DNA of 57,154 nucleotides from Lysobacteraceae bacterium NML07-0707 (GTDB lineage Bacteria; Pseudomonadota; Gammaproteobacteria; Xanthomonadales; Xanthomonadaceae): NCBI GenBank assembly GCA_002798295.1, contig NWQT01000005.1, positions 1 to 57,154 of the forward strand, read 5' to 3'. Shown piece by piece: positions 15,983 to 24,739 of this stretch (position 1 is its first letter; each line of letters starts with the position of its first letter). The notes under the pieces were generated by a model. It saw only the letters and a program-made list of their open reading frames with translations, ran no database searches and was not told where the DNA came from. The position numbers and the translations under genes were made by a program.

Positions 15983-17893
15983 ATGTCCAACTCCCCCGAT
16001 TTCAAACCCACACGCTCGCAATTTGCGCTGCTGGGGCAAAAGCGTTTTTTGCCGTTCTTTCTGGTGCAGTGCCTCGGTGCCTTCAATGACAATGTGTACC
16101 GGCAGGCAATCATCGCGCTGCTGTTCTGGATGGGCGTATCGGCCGAAGAGCGCTCGCTGTACACCAATCTGGCGCCGGCGATTTTCATCCTGCCGTATTT
16201 TCTGTTTTCCGCGTTGGCAGGCCAGATTGCCGAAAAGCTGGAAAAATCCCGGCTGGTGCGCATCACCACCACCATGGAAATCTTCATCATGTCGCTGGCG
16301 GCGCTGGGCTTTGTGCTGCACAACATGCCGGTCTTGCTGGCGGCGCTGTTTCTGACCGGGGTGCAGTCCACGCTGTTTGGCCCGGTGAAGTATTCCATCC
16401 TGCCCGGCGTGCTGCGCCGTGAGGAGCTTACCGGCGGCAATGGCCTGGTCGAAATGGGCACCAGTATTTCCATCCTCTCCGGGATGCTGGCAGGCGGCGG
16501 CATTTTCCTCATCGCCCATCATCAGGGGCCCTATCTTGCCGCCGCAGCGGTGGTTAGCCTGGCGGTGCTCGGCCGCTTTGTCAGCGGTTTTATCCCGCAA
16601 GTGGCCGCCGGTGCACCGGACTTGCGCATCAATCCCAACCCGCTATCCGAGTCACTGGCCATCATGCGCCTGACCCGCAAGCAACTGGCGGTGCGCAACA
16701 GCATCCTCGGCGTGTCCTGGTTCTGGTTTATCGGCACGGTCATTACCTCGCAACTGCCCGGCTATGCAGAACTCAATCTGGGCGGCGCGCAATCGCTGTA
16801 TCTGCTGGCGCTGGGGCTGTTTTCGGTCGGCACCGGGTTGGGTTCGATATTGTGCGAAAAGCTCTCCGGCCGCCGGGTGGAATTGGGGCTGGTGCCACTG
16901 GGCGCGCTGGGGGTGAGCGCCTTCATGCTGGACTTGTATTTTGCCCGCAGCGGCGCTGCGCCCATCGGCGGCCTTGGCATCAGTGAGTTTGCAGCGCAGC
17001 CGGGCAGCCTGCGCATCAGCATCGACCTGCTGGCCATCGGCATGTTCACAGGGTTTTTCGTGGTGCCACTGTTTGCGCTGATTCAAAGCCGCACCCCGGC
17101 CGATGAGCTTTCCCGGGTGATTGCCGGGCTGAATATCCAGAACTCGCTGTTTATCGTCGCCGCTGCGGGCACCGGGTTGTTTGTGCAACAGGTGCTGGGC
17201 TGGACGATTCCGCAAGTCTTTCTTGCGCTTGCCATCGCCAACCTGCTGGTGAGCCTGTGGATTTTCAGCATCGTGCCGGAATTTGCCATGCGCTTTGTGG
17301 TCTGGCTGATGCTTGGCTTTTTCTACCGTATCCGCAGCCACAAGGTCGAAGACAATATCCCCGAAGAAGGCGCGGCGCTGGTTGTCTGCAACCATGTCAG
17401 CTATATGGATGCGCTGATTCTCTCGGCCAGCATCAAGCGCCCGGTGCGCTTTGTGATGTATTACAAAATTTTCCAGATTCCCTTCATGAACTGGATTTTC
17501 CGCGTTGCCCGCGCCATCCCGATTGCCGGTGCACGCGAGAATCGGGCATTGATGCTGGCCGCCTTTGATGAAATCGACGCGGCATTGGCCGCGGGCGAAG
17601 TGGTATGTATTTTCCCGGAAGGGGCACTGACCCGTGATGGCGAAATCGCCCCGTTCAAATCAGGCGTTGAAAAAATCCTCGCCCGCCGCCCGGTGCCAGT
17701 CATTCCGCTGGCGCTGCGCGGCATGTGGGCCAGCATGTGGAGCCGCCGTGACTCCCGCCTTGGCCGGATGCGCCTGCCACGCCGCCTGCGCGCCCGGGTG
17801 GATGTGATTGCAGGTCCGGCCGTGGATGGCGCTACAACCCATGCAGCCGAACTTGAGGCCATTGTGCGGCAGTTGCGCGGCGATGCGGTTTGA
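15983..17893 (+). CDS. MFS transporter fused to PlsC-type acyltransferase (LplT-Aas-like)
   Basis: A 636-aa inner-membrane protein. Residues ~1-430 form a 12-helix major facilitator domain starting FFLVQCLGAFNDNVYRQAI, as in the lysophospholipid transporter LplT. Residues ~450-630 form a 1-acyl-glycerol-phosphate acyltransferase domain with the catalytic HX4D motif NHVSYMD and the later FPEGALTRDG. Known LplT-Aas systems flip lysophospholipids inward and re-acylate them; this protein joins both steps but lacks the acyl-ACP synthetase part of E. coli Aas. The start at 15983 is set by the family N-terminus; an in-frame ATG 14 codons upstream is less likely. Confidence 0.88.
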   Translation: MSNSPDFKPTRSQFALLGQKRFLPFFLVQCLGAFNDNVYRQAIIALLFWMGVSAEERSLYTNLAPAIFILPYFLFSALAGQIAEKLEKSRLVRITTTMEIFIMSLAALGFVLHNMPVLLAALFLTGVQSTLFGPVKYSILPGVLRREELTGGNGLVEMGTSISILSGMLAGGGIFLIAHHQGPYLAAAAVVSLAVLGRFVSGFIPQVAAGAPDLRINPNPLSESLAIMRLTRKQLAVRNSILGVSWFWFIGTVITSQLPGYAELNLGGAQSLYLLALGLFSVGTGLGSILCEKLSGRRVELGLVPLGALGVSAFMLDLYFARSGAAPIGGLGISEFAAQPGSLRISIDLLAIGMFTGFFVVPLFALIQSRTPADELSRVIAGLNIQNSLFIVAAAGTGLFVQQVLGWTIPQVFLALAIANLLVSLWIFSIVPEFAMRFVVWLMLGFFYRIRSHKVEDNIPEEGAALVVCNHVSYMDALILSASIKRPVRFVMYYKIFQIPFMNWIFRVARAIPIAGARENRALMLAAFDEIDAALAAGEVVCIFPEGALTRDGEIAPFKSGVEKILARRPVPVIPLALRGMWASMWSRRDSRLGRMRLPRRLRARVDVIAGPAVDGATTHAAELEAIVRQLRGDAV

Positions 17894-17963
17894 GCCATAG
17901 GCCATTTTTCACATTTGCTAACATTGGCTGAATTTCTTTCCACTCAAGCTCAAGGAAAATCTG

Positions 17964-18272
17964 ATGAACACTGTGCAAGGGCAAATCCCGAATCACTTGG
18001 CTTGGTCGGTGGTTTCGACCGTCCTCGCCACCCTCTGCTGCTGCCCGCTGGGCCTGCTTGGCATTATCGGTATCGTCAACAGCACCAAAGTGGACAAGCT
18101 GCTGGCAGCAGGCGACTTGGCCGGTGCCCAAAAAGCGTCGGAAACGGCCAAGCTGTGGAGCATTATCGCTACCGTACTATTGGCTATCGGTTTGATCATC
18201 AATATTGGCTACATTGCCACCATGGGGGGACTTGATGCTTATACCGAATTGATGAATGCCAACGGCCTGTGA
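17964..18272 (+). CDS. CD225/dispanin-family membrane protein
   Basis: A 102-aa protein with two hydrophobic segments (about 12-38 and 68-92). A cysteine-rich stretch after the first helix (TLCCCPLGLLGIIGIVNSTKVDKLLAAGD) and A-L-W-S-I in the second match the bacterial CD225 (interferon-induced transmembrane-like) family. Role unknown. An AAGGAAAA ribosome site lies 8 bases before the ATG. The stop overlaps the DUF2752 gene, with which CD225 genes are often paired. Confidence 0.88.
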   Translation: MNTVQGQIPNHLAWSVVSTVLATLCCCPLGLLGIIGIVNSTKVDKLLAAGDLAGAQKASETAKLWSIIATVLLAIGLIINIGYIATMGGLDAYTELMNANGL

Positions 18273-18709
18273 TGATGAGTGGCTGCGCCCAGCTACCTGC
18301 CCGCTCTTTCCGCAACGGCCGCCTGCTTTTGGCGGCCGCCGTGGTGGCAGCCATCGTGGCAACGGTACTGCTGCACCGCCATGACCCCAATGCTGCCGAC
18401 AGCCCATTTCTGCCCTGTGTCTTTCAGGCAATAAGTGGTTTTTGGTGTGCCGGCTGCGGCATCACCCGCGCATTGCATGCACTGGTACATGGTGATTTGA
18501 TCGGCGCACTGGACATGAACCCGCTGGCGATCATCCTGCTGCCGTTCGCCAGCTTGGCATTGCTCTGGAATGCCGGTTGGCAACCCCGCTGGGCGGCTCC
18601 CATCATCAGCTTTATCGCCCAGCCGATGCTGTGGGCAGCTGTAATTCCGGCCTATTGGCTCGCCCGCAATCTACCCTGGCCGCCGTTCAACTGGCTGGCG
18701 CCGGGCTGA
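18272..18709 (+). CDS. DUF2752 membrane protein
   Basis: A 145-aa protein with an N-terminal hydrophobic helix, the DUF2752 core [20 protein letters not shown] (CxxCGxTRA) near residue 55, and two more membrane segments. Function unknown; the cysteines could bind a metal or form a disulfide. The start is ambiguous: GTG at 18269, ATG at 18272 or ATG at 18275 are consecutive codons. I chose 18272, which overlaps the CD225 stop by one base. Its last 23 bases overlap the 3' end of glnE on the other strand. Confidence 0.88.
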   Translation: MMSGCAQLPARSFRNGRLLLAAAVVAAIVATVLLHRHDPNAADSPFLPCVFQAISGFWCAGCGITRALHALVHGDLIGALDMNPLAIILLPFASLALLWNAGWQPRWAAPIISFIAQPMLWAAVIPAYWLARNLPWPPFNWLAPG

Positions 18710-21464
18710 TCGGCGCTACCAGCATTTGCCATAGTCTTGTCACATAAGCGGCAGCGCCCATCGCGGCGCTGTCGTCGCGTGCGGCCATGCGTTTTTTGCG
18801 ATCCAGCGTGCAGCGCAGCCCCGTTTCCAGCAAAACTTCGTGCGCCTGTTGCAGGCTGCAGGTTTGCTCTGCCGAGAACACCATCGCTGCTCCCAGTTGC
18901 GCAATCAGCTGCGAACTTTCGCGCAATGCCACGAGCGCTGGCAGGCGACTGGCATGCAGCAATACCAGGTATTGCAGCAAAAACTCGATATCCACCAAGC
19001 CGCCGATGCCCTGTTTGATATCCAGTTGTGCCGCGTGGCTGCGGTCAAGCTCGGCGCGCATTTTTTCACGCATCTGCAGCACCTCCTGGCGCAGGGTTGC
19101 TGCATCGCGTACCTGCTGCAAAACCCCGGCGCGCGTTGCCTCAAACTTTTCACAAAGCGCGCTATCGCCGGCCACACAGCGGGCGCGCACCAGGGCTTGT
19201 TTCTCCCAGGTCCAGGCGCGCTCATGCTGATAACGGGCAAAGCTCTCCAGGCTTGAAACCAGCATCGCCTTGCTGCCATCCGGGCGCAGGCGCACATCCA
19301 CATCAAACAGCCGCCCGGCAGCGGTCGCCGTTTGCAGATAGCCGACGATTTTTTGTGCAAGCCGCGCAAACCAACGCTGTGCGTCCAATGGGCGACGCCC
19401 ATTGGATTGGGCATCCGGCGCGGCGTCAAAGAGAAACACCAGGTCAAGGTCGGAACCAAAGCCCAGCTCACAGCCGCCCAGGCTGCCATAGCCGACGACG
19501 GCAAACTGCGCGCCGGGCACCTGCCCATGCGCTTGCTCAAGCTCTTTGCGAGCCATCTCCAGCACCTGTGTCACCACCGCATCGGCCAGCCAGGCCAGTT
19601 GCCGGGCACTATGACTGGCGCTCTGCCGGCTATCGAGGGTCGCCAGCGCAATGCGGAAGCTAATTGCCTGCCGGGTTTCATTAAGCCGCCGCAGCGCGCT
19701 TTCAATATCATCGCCCGCCTCGTGCACCGCAAGCTGGCAGGCCTTGTGCATGCCATCGGCATCGGGCAACGGCTCGGCAGTGCGCATATCCAGCAACTCA
19801 TCCAGCAGCAGCGGATATTGCGCCAACCGCTCACCAAGCAAGGCACTACGCGAAAGTGCATCCACCAGCCGCTTCAATGCCTGCGGCTGCTCATCAAGCA
19901 ATACCAGATAGCTGCTGCGCCGCAGGATGTTGTGTACCAGACTCAGTACCCGGCGCAGGGCGGCATCGGGCTGCGACGCGCTTGCACAGGCGGCAATCAG
20001 CGCCGGCATCACCCGGTCCAGGCGGGTGCGGCCAATATCCGAGCTTTGCCTGGCCGCCGCGCCACGCAACAAGTCGCGCAGGCGGGCATCGAGTTCCTCG
20101 ACCTCGGTAAAACCTGCCGCTGCCAGCGCTGCCTTATCCCCGGCTTCGGGCAGGCACTGCCAGTAGTTTTTCAGTGCATCAGGCTGTGGCTGCTTTTTCT
20201 TTTCGGCCAGCAGCGCATCGAACTCGGCAGAAACCATTACCCGCAATGTATTCAGCGCGGCCAGAAATTCAGGCCAGTTCTCAAAACCCAGCCCCACAGC
20301 CAGCCGGGTTTGCTCATCAGCCTGTTGCGGCAACTCATGGGTCTGCGCATCACGCAGCATTTGCAGGCGGTTCTCCACCCGGCGCAGCTCAAGATAATGC
20401 TGGCGCAAACGCTGGCCAGTATCGCGGCGGATTTGTCCGGCATGCATCAGCGCCGCCAGCGAAGGCAGCAGCCCACGGCACTGCAAGCTAGGCTCGCGCC
20501 CGGCGCGAATCAATTGCAATGCCTGCACCAGAAACTCGATTTCGCGGATGCCGCCGGCGCCGCGCTTGATGTCATCAATGCGGTCTTTGCGCGCGACATC
20601 GGCGCGAATCAAGGCTTTCATTTCACGCAAACCCTGCAATGCGCCAAAGTCCAGATAGCGGCGATAAATGAACGGTTTTATCTGTTGCAGAAAGGCCTCA
20701 CCGGCCTCGACATCACCTGCCACCGGGCGTGCTTTTTGCCAGGCATAACGCTCCCAGTCGCGGCCTTCGCGCTGGAAATATTGCTCAAGCGCATTGAATG
20801 ACCAGGCCAGCCGCCCGGCATTGCCATATGGGCGCAGACGCAGATCGACACGATGGCAAAAGCCTTCGGCTGTCACTTCATCCAGCAATTTGGCCAGCTG
20901 CTGCCCCAGGCGCATGAAGTAGGTTTCGGCAGGCAGGCTACGGGCGCCGTCACTCTCGCCCTCCTCGGCATAGCCATAGACCAGGTCAATATCCGAGCTG
21001 AAATTAAGCTCGCCGCCGCCCAGCTTGCCAAGGCCAAACACCACCAACTGCACCGCATGGCCTTGCGCATCGCGCACCAGGCCATGCCGGGCTGAAAATT
21101 CCGCCTGCAATGCGCCCAGCGCCAGTTGCAGGCAGTTCTCGGCAAGCACGGTGGCGCCATGCAACACTTCTTCCACCGAGGCCAGTCCCAGGGCATCGCG
21201 CCAAATCAGCCGGGTGGATTCTGCTGCGCGATAGCGGCGCAGCAACAGGCTCCAGTCGTTGCGATTTCCGGCATCAAGCACGGGCAAGGCGACGTGCTGC
21301 ATACCATCATCGGCCAGTAGCTGAGCCAGCAATTGCGGCTGCCGCGCCAGAGTATCGATGGCGAAATCACTGATGCGTGCAACAGGCGCAATACGCGCAT
21401 CATCACAGCCAAGGCGGGCTTGGGCGCGCTCGGCCAGGGCAGTCAAAAGGCTTTGGGCATTCAT
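18687..21464 (-). CDS. glnE: Glutamine synthetase adenylyltransferase / adenylyl-removing enzyme
   Basis: Large bifunctional enzyme (925 aa) that adenylylates and de-adenylylates glutamine synthetase in response to PII and glutamine. Both nucleotidyltransferase halves are visible: the N-terminal half with [17 protein letters not shown] (near residue 155-170) and the C-terminal half with [20 protein letters not shown] (near 650). [14 protein letters not shown] and [13 protein letters not shown] mark the repeat in each half. I chose the ATG at 21464 ([10 protein letters not shown]); nearby ATGs at 21473 and 21476 are possible and none has a strong ribosome site. A strong terminator preceded by a structured leader lies 70 bases upstream. 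Confidence 0.95.
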   Translation of the reverse strand: MNAQSLLTALAERAQARLGCDDARIAPVARISDFAIDTLARQPQLLAQLLADDGMQHVALPVLDAGNRNDWSLLLRRYRAAESTRLIWRDALGLASVEEVLHGATVLAENCLQLALGALQAEFSARHGLVRDAQGHAVQLVVFGLGKLGGGELNFSSDIDLVYGYAEEGESDGARSLPAETYFMRLGQQLAKLLDEVTAEGFCHRVDLRLRPYGNAGRLAWSFNALEQYFQREGRDWERYAWQKARPVAGDVEAGEAFLQQIKPFIYRRYLDFGALQGLREMKALIRADVARKDRIDDIKRGAGGIREIEFLVQALQLIRAGREPSLQCRGLLPSLAALMHAGQIRRDTGQRLRQHYLELRRVENRLQMLRDAQTHELPQQADEQTRLAVGLGFENWPEFLAALNTLRVMVSAEFDALLAEKKKQPQPDALKNYWQCLPEAGDKAALAAAGFTEVEELDARLRDLLRGAAARQSSDIGRTRLDRVMPALIAACASASQPDAALRRVLSLVHNILRRSSYLVLLDEQPQALKRLVDALSRSALLGERLAQYPLLLDELLDMRTAEPLPDADGMHKACQLAVHEAGDDIESALRRLNETRQAISFRIALATLDSRQSASHSARQLAWLADAVVTQVLEMARKELEQAHGQVPGAQFAVVGYGSLGGCELGFGSDLDLVFLFDAAPDAQSNGRRPLDAQRWFARLAQKIVGYLQTATAAGRLFDVDVRLRPDGSKAMLVSSLESFARYQHERAWTWEKQALVRARCVAGDSALCEKFEATRAGVLQQVRDAATLRQEVLQMREKMRAELDRSHAAQLDIKQGIGGLVDIEFLLQYLVLLHASRLPALVALRESSQLIAQLGAAMVFSAEQTCSLQQAHEVLLETGLRCTLDRKKRMAARDDSAAMGAAAYVTRLWQMLVAPISPAPAS

Positions 21465-21533
21465 GCTGCGCATCATGCACGGGCTTATCGAAGGTTCAAA
21501 GCCCTTTCCAGTCACCAGCTACGGGCAGCACAT

Positions 21534-21569
21534 AAAAAAGCCCGCCAGCTAGGAGGACGCTGACGGGCT
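21534..21569 (-). terminator. Strong rho-independent terminator upstream of glnE
   Basis: On the minus strand AGCCCGTCAGC and GCTGGCGGGCT form an 11-bp stem (one U-G pair) around a 9-base loop, followed by six Ts at 21539-21534. It lies 70 bases before the glnE start. The loop sequence GTCCTCCTA contains an anti-Shine-Dalgarno-like CCTCCT. It must stop either a transcript from further upstream or a leader RNA of glnE. Confidence 0.88.
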
Positions 21570-21570
21570 A

Positions 21571-21662
21571 GTGCTCCCTCCCCCACGTCGGAAGCAGGTT
21601 CAGGTTAATTAACAAGCATTCAGCCTGCACGCTGCACCGCAAAAATACGGGGGCGTTTGTTT
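21571..21662 (-). ncRNA. Structured leader resembling a degenerate TPP riboswitch
   Basis: Read on the minus strand, this region has several blocks of the TPP (THI-box) aptamer in the right order: GGTGC, then GGCTGA, then CCTGAACCTG, then a hairpin and AGGGAGCAC, with a terminator immediately after. The conserved CTGAGA appears as CTGAAT, and the UAAT loop of the pyrophosphate-sensing arm is missing, so it is diverged or inactive. The next gene is glnE, not a thiamine gene. It could instead be an unrelated structured sRNA ending at the terminator. The rest of the 21465-21786 gap contains the terminator and two hairpins downstream of the CtlX-like gene. Confidence 0.4.
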
Positions 21663-21718
21663 TTCAGGAGCCGCTGAATATTTCAAAGGCTTCCCGCTGG
21701 TCATGGACTCTTGTGAGC

Positions 21719-21781
21719 CAAGTCCGGACATGTGCCGGACTTGATGTGGACTGGCAACGCCAGCAAGGCGTTATCCAGTCC
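21719..21781 (-). terminator. Two tandem hairpins downstream of the CtlX-like gene
   Basis: Six bases after the stop is a hairpin with a 7-bp outer stem (GGACTGG/CCAGTCC) and a 6-bp inner stem (AACGCC/GGCGTT) at 21748-21781. Next is a 9-bp perfect stem (CAAGTCCGG/CCGGACTTG) at 21719-21743. Neither has a T-tract on the minus strand. They probably protect the mRNA 3' end or slow polymerase. Confidence 0.55.
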
Positions 21782-21786
21782 TTGAT

Positions 21787-22692
21787 TTAATAGATTTCGC
21801 CAATACAGCAACGCAACGAACCACCGCCGGCTTCAATCGCATCCAGCGCCACCGAGCGCACTTCAAAACCGGCCGCGGCCAGCGTTGCACGACTTTCTGC
21901 ACGCAGCGCAGCATCAGCGCGGCCACTCATCCATACACTGTCTGGCGAAAGCGCGATGCAGTTGCCGACAAAACCGGCATGTTCTGCAGCGTCACAGCGC
22001 AGCGCATGCGGATAAAACCCGGCAATGGCCTCGGCGACTTCAGGCTCGGCAAAACCTGCCGGGCAAACCACCGCCGCGCGGCCAGCCAGAATGGAGAGCA
22101 CCACATTGGTGTGATACTCCCCGGCAGCCAGGTCAAACATCAGCGAAGCGCGCAGCCCGAACGCCTCATGCATCAGCCGCGCACCTTCCTCATCACAGCG
22201 CTCGGAAAGGCCTATGAAGCCCAGCCCTCTGGCACGGTCAATCACCAGGGCACCGGTCAGCTCGCAGGGATGCGGCTGTCGGTCAAGGTCAATCTCCTGA
22301 TAACCCAGAATATCGGTAAAAAAGCTGCGGATATCGCTGCGCTGTGCCTCGCGCTGACGTACCGGATGACGCATCCGGCCAATCACCACCCGGCCATGAG
22401 CTGTGCCAAATACATTGTTGGGAAACAGTGCATCGGGCGTATCCGGGTGGCCGCTGAAGCCAATGGCCGGCACCACCTGGCTGATGGCACGCTGCAACTG
22501 GCGATGCTGCTGCGAAGCTTGCTGCGCATCAAAGCCATCCTCGGCCATGTAGTGATTGTCACTGGCCGACTCCAGCGCACGCGCAAAACCATCGGGCGCC
22601 ACCAAAAACACCGCCCGCGCCGTCGCCGGCCCGAAATCGGCAGGCAGATGCGCGGCGTAGTCGAAAAATTCGCAAAGATTACGGGTCAGCAT
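21787..22692 (-). CDS. CtlX/DDAH-like guanidino-group-modifying hydrolase
   Basis: A 301-aa protein of the pentein superfamily (amidinotransferase/arginine deiminase fold). It carries PDALFPNNVFGTAHG (the conserved FPNN signature near residue 80), GLSERCDEEG, GEYHTNVVLSI with the catalytic-type His, and GGGSLRCCIGEIY at the C-terminus with the nucleophilic Cys. The overall pattern is closest to citrulline hydrolase CtlX and related dimethylargininases; the exact substrate cannot be read. The start at 22692 is chosen because any longer frame would cross a strong terminator at 22731-22759; its ribosome site is weak. Confidence 0.8.
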   Translation of the reverse strand: MLTRNLCEFFDYAAHLPADFGPATARAVFLVAPDGFARALESASDNHYMAEDGFDAQQASQQHRQLQRAISQVVPAIGFSGHPDTPDALFPNNVFGTAHGRVVIGRMRHPVRQREAQRSDIRSFFTDILGYQEIDLDRQPHPCELTGALVIDRARGLGFIGLSERCDEEGARLMHEAFGLRASLMFDLAAGEYHTNVVLSILAGRAAVVCPAGFAEPEVAEAIAGFYPHALRCDAAEHAGFVGNCIALSPDSVWMSGRADAALRAESRATLAAAGFEVRSVALDAIEAGGGSLRCCIGEIY

Positions 22693-22730
22693 CCCGGTTA
22701 TTTTCAGTGATGCCGCTTTCAGTGGCAATG

Positions 22731-22759
22731 AAAAGGCCGGGCGATGTACTGCCCGGCCT
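22731..22759 (-). terminator. Rho-independent terminator of the EF-hand gene
   Basis: On the minus strand AGGCCGGGC and GCCCGGCCT form a perfect 9-bp stem around an 8-base loop, followed by TTT. It lies 26 bases after the EF-hand stop codon and ahead of the CtlX-like gene, so those two genes are separate transcription units. Confidence 0.85.
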
Positions 22760-22784
22760 GCCACAACATCATCATTAACGGTGC

Positions 22785-22997
22785 TTATTGTTTGACATCA
22801 CCCTGCACAGGCTCAGCCTGAGCGGCATTGAGAAATGCCTTGTATTCGTCCGGATCAAGCTCTCCATCCTGATTGCCATCAGCCTGCTCAAAGATTTGCG
22901 ACAGGCTTGGCACACTGGCAGCTTCCGCCTTGCTCAGACTGCCATTGCCATCCTTGTCCAGTGCTTCCCAGCCGCGGGAAGGCGGGTGCTCTTGCAT
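22785..22997 (-). pseudogene. EF-hand calcium-binding protein, N-terminally truncated
   Basis: Seventy codons with two EF-hand loops: DKDGNGSLSKAE (residues ~14-25) and DGNQDGELDPDE (~40-51), both with the usual Asp/Asn/Gly ligand positions. Relatives in this bacterial group normally start with a signal peptide followed by a hydrophobic helix. Here the frame begins MQEHPPSRG in sequence that already belongs to the IS481 remnant, so the signal peptide and first residues appear lost. The terminator downstream is intact. Whether a short cytoplasmic protein is still made is unknown. Confidence 0.65.
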
Positions 22998-23845
22998 TTA
23001 AGGATGCCCGACTTAACCTTTGCCCGGCGCCTTGAAATGGTTCAGGACATGACTGGGCGTGGTTTGAATGCCGCACAGGCTGCCGCCGACCACGGCGTGA
23101 CAGCGTCCACCGCACGCAAATGGCTTGGGGCGCTACCTGGACGAAGGCCTGCCGGGGCTGGTCGATGCCTCATCGCGCCCGAAGCGTTCTCCAAAAGGCC
23201 ATCTCACCGGGCACCGCCTTGCTGATCGTGGAGCTGCGCCGCAAGTATTGGCTGTAAATGAGAATCGCCCAGCAGGTGGGCGTGTCCACTGCCACGGTCA
23301 GCCGCGTGCTGACCCGTGCCGGACTGTCACGGTTGTCGGGCCTGCAACCGCGCGAGCCCGTGCAGCGCTATGAGCACGAAGCCATGGGCAATCTGCTGCA
23401 CATCGACATCAAGAAGCTCGGGCGCATCGAGCGGCTCAGTCACCGGGTGACGGGTCACCGGCGCGACTCAATCAAAGGCATTGACTGAGAGTTTACGCAA
23501 GCCTGGACATGCGCATCAAGCACGTGCTGACCGACAACGGCTCGACGTTTCGCTTCAAGCTCTTCCGCGCTGCTTGCACCCAGCATGGCATCGTACAGAA
23601 GCTCACCAGAACCTACCGACCCCAGACCAACGGCAAGGCCGAGCGCTTCATTCAGTCGGCCTTGCGCGAGCGGGTATACGACTAAACCTATCAGAACTCA
23701 GTCCAACGCACCCAGACGTTGCTCAGCTGGCAACACCACTACAACTGGCACCGACCACACCATGGCATCGACCCCCTACCGCCCATGAGCCGACTGCCCA
23801 CGCCGAGAAACAACCTGATTATTGATACTTCACAGCCAGACAAGC
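22985..23845 (+). mobile_element. IS481-family element remnant
   Basis: About 860 bases of an IS481-type element, identified by its transposase pieces and by a right end (TTGATACTTCACAGCCA near 23823-23840) that matches the IS481 copy at 56829-57154. The left end lies near the truncated EF-hand gene, around 22985, but its exact border is not visible. No target duplication was recognised. The 110 bases between the element and mazG (23846-23956) are AT-rich and hold no gene. Confidence 0.8.
23006..23825 (+). pseudogene. IS481-family transposase, multiply disrupted
   Basis: Homology runs through at least three frames: LTFARRLEMVQDMTGRGLNA with VTASTARKWLG (first HTH), then RYLDEGLPGLVDASSRPKRSP after a shift near 23133. 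Next comes MRIAQQVGVSTATVSRVLTR with LLHIDIKKLGRIER, then a deletion of the first DDE segment. Last is HVLTDNGSTFRF (second catalytic Asp), YRPQTNGKAERFIQ (catalytic Glu) and WHRPHHGIDPLPP. A TAA interrupts it near 23683. It cannot encode an active enzyme. The C-terminal part is nearly identical to the other IS481 copy in the window. Confidence 0.87.
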
Positions 23846-23956
23846 CTTGCCGAACCAAAACCACCAAAAAACTCAATAAAAACATATGGTTAACAAAATT
23901 CCACGCAGTACTTCCACTTCCGTGCATATATTCGTTCAGTGACGTGGCTGCGCTCC

Positions 23957-24739
23957 TCACCCTTGCTGCTTGACTTGCTGCCAGAGCTGCTCTTGTTGTT
24001 GCAGTGTCAGCGCCGAAAAAGCCTCTCCACGTTTTTTGGCGGCCGCTTCCATGGCACGGAAGCGACGCTCGAATTTGTGGTTGGCCTGGCGCAATGCGCT
24101 GCCGGGGTCAACGCCGGCATGACGCGCCAGATTGGCGGCAACAAACAACATATCGCCCAGTTCTTCTTCCAGCCTGGCGCTTTGCCCCGCATCACGGGCG
24201 ATGAATTCGGCTTCCACCTCGTGCAGTTCTTCACGCAGCTTGGCCAGCACCGGGCGGTAATCCGGCCAGTCAAAGCCGCAGCGTGCAGCGCGACTCTGCA
24301 ATTTCACGGCACGCTGCCATTCCGGCAGGCCACGGGCAATCCCGGCCAGTGCCGAATCATCCAACTCTCCCCTGGCCTGGCGCTCGGCCTGCTTTTGTGC
24401 TTCCCAGGCAGCGGTTTGTGCCTCGGCGTTTTCGATATGCGCATCGGCAAAAACATGCGGGTGGCGGCGGGTCATTTTTTCGCAAATAGCGTCCACCACA
24501 TCATCGAAATCAAACGCGCCTTGCTCGCTGGCCATCTGGGCATGAAACACCACTTGCAGCAGCAAATCGCCCAGTTCTTCGCGCAGGTCGGCCATAGCGC
24601 CACGGTCGATGGCATCGGCTACCTCATACGCTTCTTCTATGGTGTACGGGGCGATGCTGGCGAAGGTTTGCCCAATATCCCAGGGACAGCCGGTTTGCTT
24701 GTCGCGCAGGGCGCGCATGATGTCCAGCAGGCGCTTCAT
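23957..24739 (-). CDS. mazG: Nucleoside triphosphate pyrophosphohydrolase MazG
   Basis: All-alpha NTP pyrophosphatase of 260 aa that hydrolyses (d)NTPs to NMP and PPi and influences the ppGpp stress response. Two MazG domains are visible: the first with CPWDIGQTFASIAPYTIEEAYEVADAI and LREELGDLLLQVVFHA, the second with LREELHEVEAEF and LEEELGDMLFVAANLARH; the ExxE Mg-binding pairs are present in both. The start MKRLLDIMRALR at 24739 overlaps the cysQ stop by 4 bases (ATGA); longer frames overlap cysQ. Confidence 0.94.
   Translation of the reverse strand: MKRLLDIMRALRDKQTGCPWDIGQTFASIAPYTIEEAYEVADAIDRGAMADLREELGDLLLQVVFHAQMASEQGAFDFDDVVDAICEKMTRRHPHVFADAHIENAEAQTAAWEAQKQAERQARGELDDSALAGIARGLPEWQRAVKLQSRAARCGFDWPDYRPVLAKLREELHEVEAEFIARDAGQSARLEEELGDMLFVAANLARHAGVDPGSALRQANHKFERRFRAMEAAAKKRGEAFSALTLQQQEQLWQQVKQQG

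Noticed and set aside
19332-20801. A 489-codon plus-strand frame opposite glnE
   Set aside because: Antisense shadow of the conserved glnE gene, with no ribosome site or family signal.
21481-21515. Earlier glnE start giving an N-terminal [12 protein letters not shown]
   Set aside because: No ribosome site there, and it extends the protein beyond the family N-terminus into the sequence after the terminator; the ATG at 21464 is preferred.
21571-21640. 4.5S (SRP) RNA on the plus strand, from GGAAGCAGG
   Set aside because: The conserved GGAAGGAAGCAGCC core is not present and the remaining bases do not fit the SRP fold; TPP-like order on the other strand fits better.
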